Assembly: GCA_964017155.1 (NCBI GenBank)
Contig: OZ024856.1
Location: forward strand, 8,755,811 to 8,819,810
Reading direction: 5' to 3'
DNA: 64,000 nt
Source of the DNA: Oasisia sp. SBJ-2009
Taxonomy: Eukaryota > Annelida > Polychaeta > Sabellida > Siboglinidae
The position numbers and the translations under genes were made by a program. This document shows, piece after piece, positions 63,501 to 64,000 of this stretch (positions are counted from its first letter, which is position 1; every line of letters begins with the position of its first letter). The notes under the pieces were generated by a model. It did not search any database. It was given only the letters and a program-made list of their open reading frames with translations, and was not told the origin of the DNA.

Positions 63501-63999
63501 TATTATCACATCGGAAAACTACATCGTAGTACGACTATAATAAGATACTTTTTTTGGATTTGTATAGTCCAGACAACGAGGAATAAAGTACACGGGGTTG
63601 AATTTCGATACTAATAGATAGTGATTTTCGAAATTGCGATAAACACCCCAAAGTGCGCTTGCGCCAATATAAGGGCATTTTCTCTTCTGAAAAATACAAC
63701 GTACAAATACAGTTCGTTAGTTTTATGGATCGTCATCGGTTCCCGGACTAGAAATAAACTACAACTTGTCGAGCTTCCAAAATGGTGCCTATATTTCGGA
63801 AATTACGCTAATCACCCTCAAAGTGCGCTTACGCGAATGCAAAGTTATTTTCATATCTGAAACCTACAATGTACCACTACTCTTCGTGACATGTGTGGAT
63901 TCGCATGATTCCCAGAACGAAGAGTCAAGTACAAGTGGGCGTGCTTCGATACTCGTACCTATTTTTTCGGAAATTACTGTAAACTCGCTTAAATGCGTT
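60526..63999 (+). repeat. Diverging HOR-like tail to the right edge
   Basis: Monomers start at 60526 (p1-like), 61043 (p2 left, but B like 41972), 61558 (p3), 62073 (p4-like with a 7-base T run), 62589 (p5-like), 63106 (A2 with B2) and 63621 (A1 with B1, incomplete). Private differences accumulate here: 'gaacgaaaagtc' near 61343, 'aacacccgaaag' near 62616, 'ttttcaaatctg' near 62820 and 'agggcattttc' near 63676. The last monomer continues past the window. Confidence 0.85.
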
Positions 64000-64000
64000 C

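Larger units (their letters stand above)
1..64000 (+). repeat. Tandem satellite array of ~515 bp monomers (about 124 copies)
   Basis: The same ~515 bp sequence recurs head to tail across the whole window. The landmark GTG in 'atagtgattttcg/atagtggctttgg' falls at 271, 786, 1303, 1818, 2333, 2851 and so on to 62589, 63106 and 63621. Successive spacings are 514-518 bp, except one 49 bp shortfall between 38414 and 39395. All copies have the same orientation, and nothing unrelated interrupts them. Monomers differ by scattered substitutions, variable T-run lengths and a few 1 bp indels. Arrays of this size and homogeneity with higher-order periodicity are known from centromeric and pericentromeric heterochromatin of animals and plants. 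A centromeric role here is inference. I do not recognise the sequence as a named satellite family. Confidence 0.98.

Noticed and set aside
1..64000. CRISPR array
   Set aside because: The repeating unit is ~515 bp of continuous related sequence with no short direct repeat separated by unique spacers.

Overview
The whole 64 kb window is one uninterrupted satellite DNA array. About 124 head-to-tail copies of a ~515 bp monomer lie in one orientation, from before base 1 to past base 64000. I see no protein-coding gene, RNA gene, transposon, inversion or unique-sequence spacer. Monomer starts are taken at the conserved GTG of 'tagtgattttcg' or 'tagtggctttgg', at 271, 786, 1303, 1818 ... 63106, 63621. 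Spacing is 514-518 bp, with one exception where 49 bp are deleted.

Each monomer is itself three diverged subunits of about 168, 171 and 175-178 bp, here called A, B and C. Each opens with a 'ttcg(g)aaatt(a/g)cg' box and shares about 80 bp of recognisable sequence. That makes this a trimeric satellite with an alpha-satellite-sized (~171 bp) ancestral unit. A occurs in two main versions: A1, 'gtgattttcg ... gataaacacc', and A2, 'gtggctttgg ... gagaaacacc'. B occurs in two: B1, 'acatgtgtgg ... cagaacgaagag', and B2, 'acatttgtgg ... cagggcgaagag'. C occurs in two: C1, 'tttgtatagtcc ... acacgggg', and C2, 'tttgcataggcc ... acaagtgg'.

Layered on this are several unrelated higher-order repeat (HOR) registers. 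From 786 to 10065 there are two copies of a 9-monomer, 4640 bp HOR differing at one base that I could find. From 11.6 to 31.7 kb lies a family of 6- and 10-monomer HORs (3092 and 5154 bp). From 31.3 to 37.0 kb a 6-monomer block is followed by a copy that lacks exactly one monomer. From 39.9 to 44 kb a 5-monomer block is repeated with a chimeric junction. From 44.3 to about 58.5 kb a 7-monomer, 3608 bp HOR is repeated nearly identically about four times, then decays into shortened versions up to the right edge.

The organism cannot be named from this. A homogenised kilobase-scale array with nested HORs is typical of eukaryotic centromeric or pericentromeric heterochromatin. The high CpG content (about 29 per monomer by eye) suggests a genome with little germline CpG methylation, as in many insects, but that is inference. 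The many short open frames are by-products of a stop-poor repeat and should not be read as genes. What is new here is the evolutionary record: phase-mapped unequal-exchange and conversion junctions between monomers, preserved at base-pair resolution.
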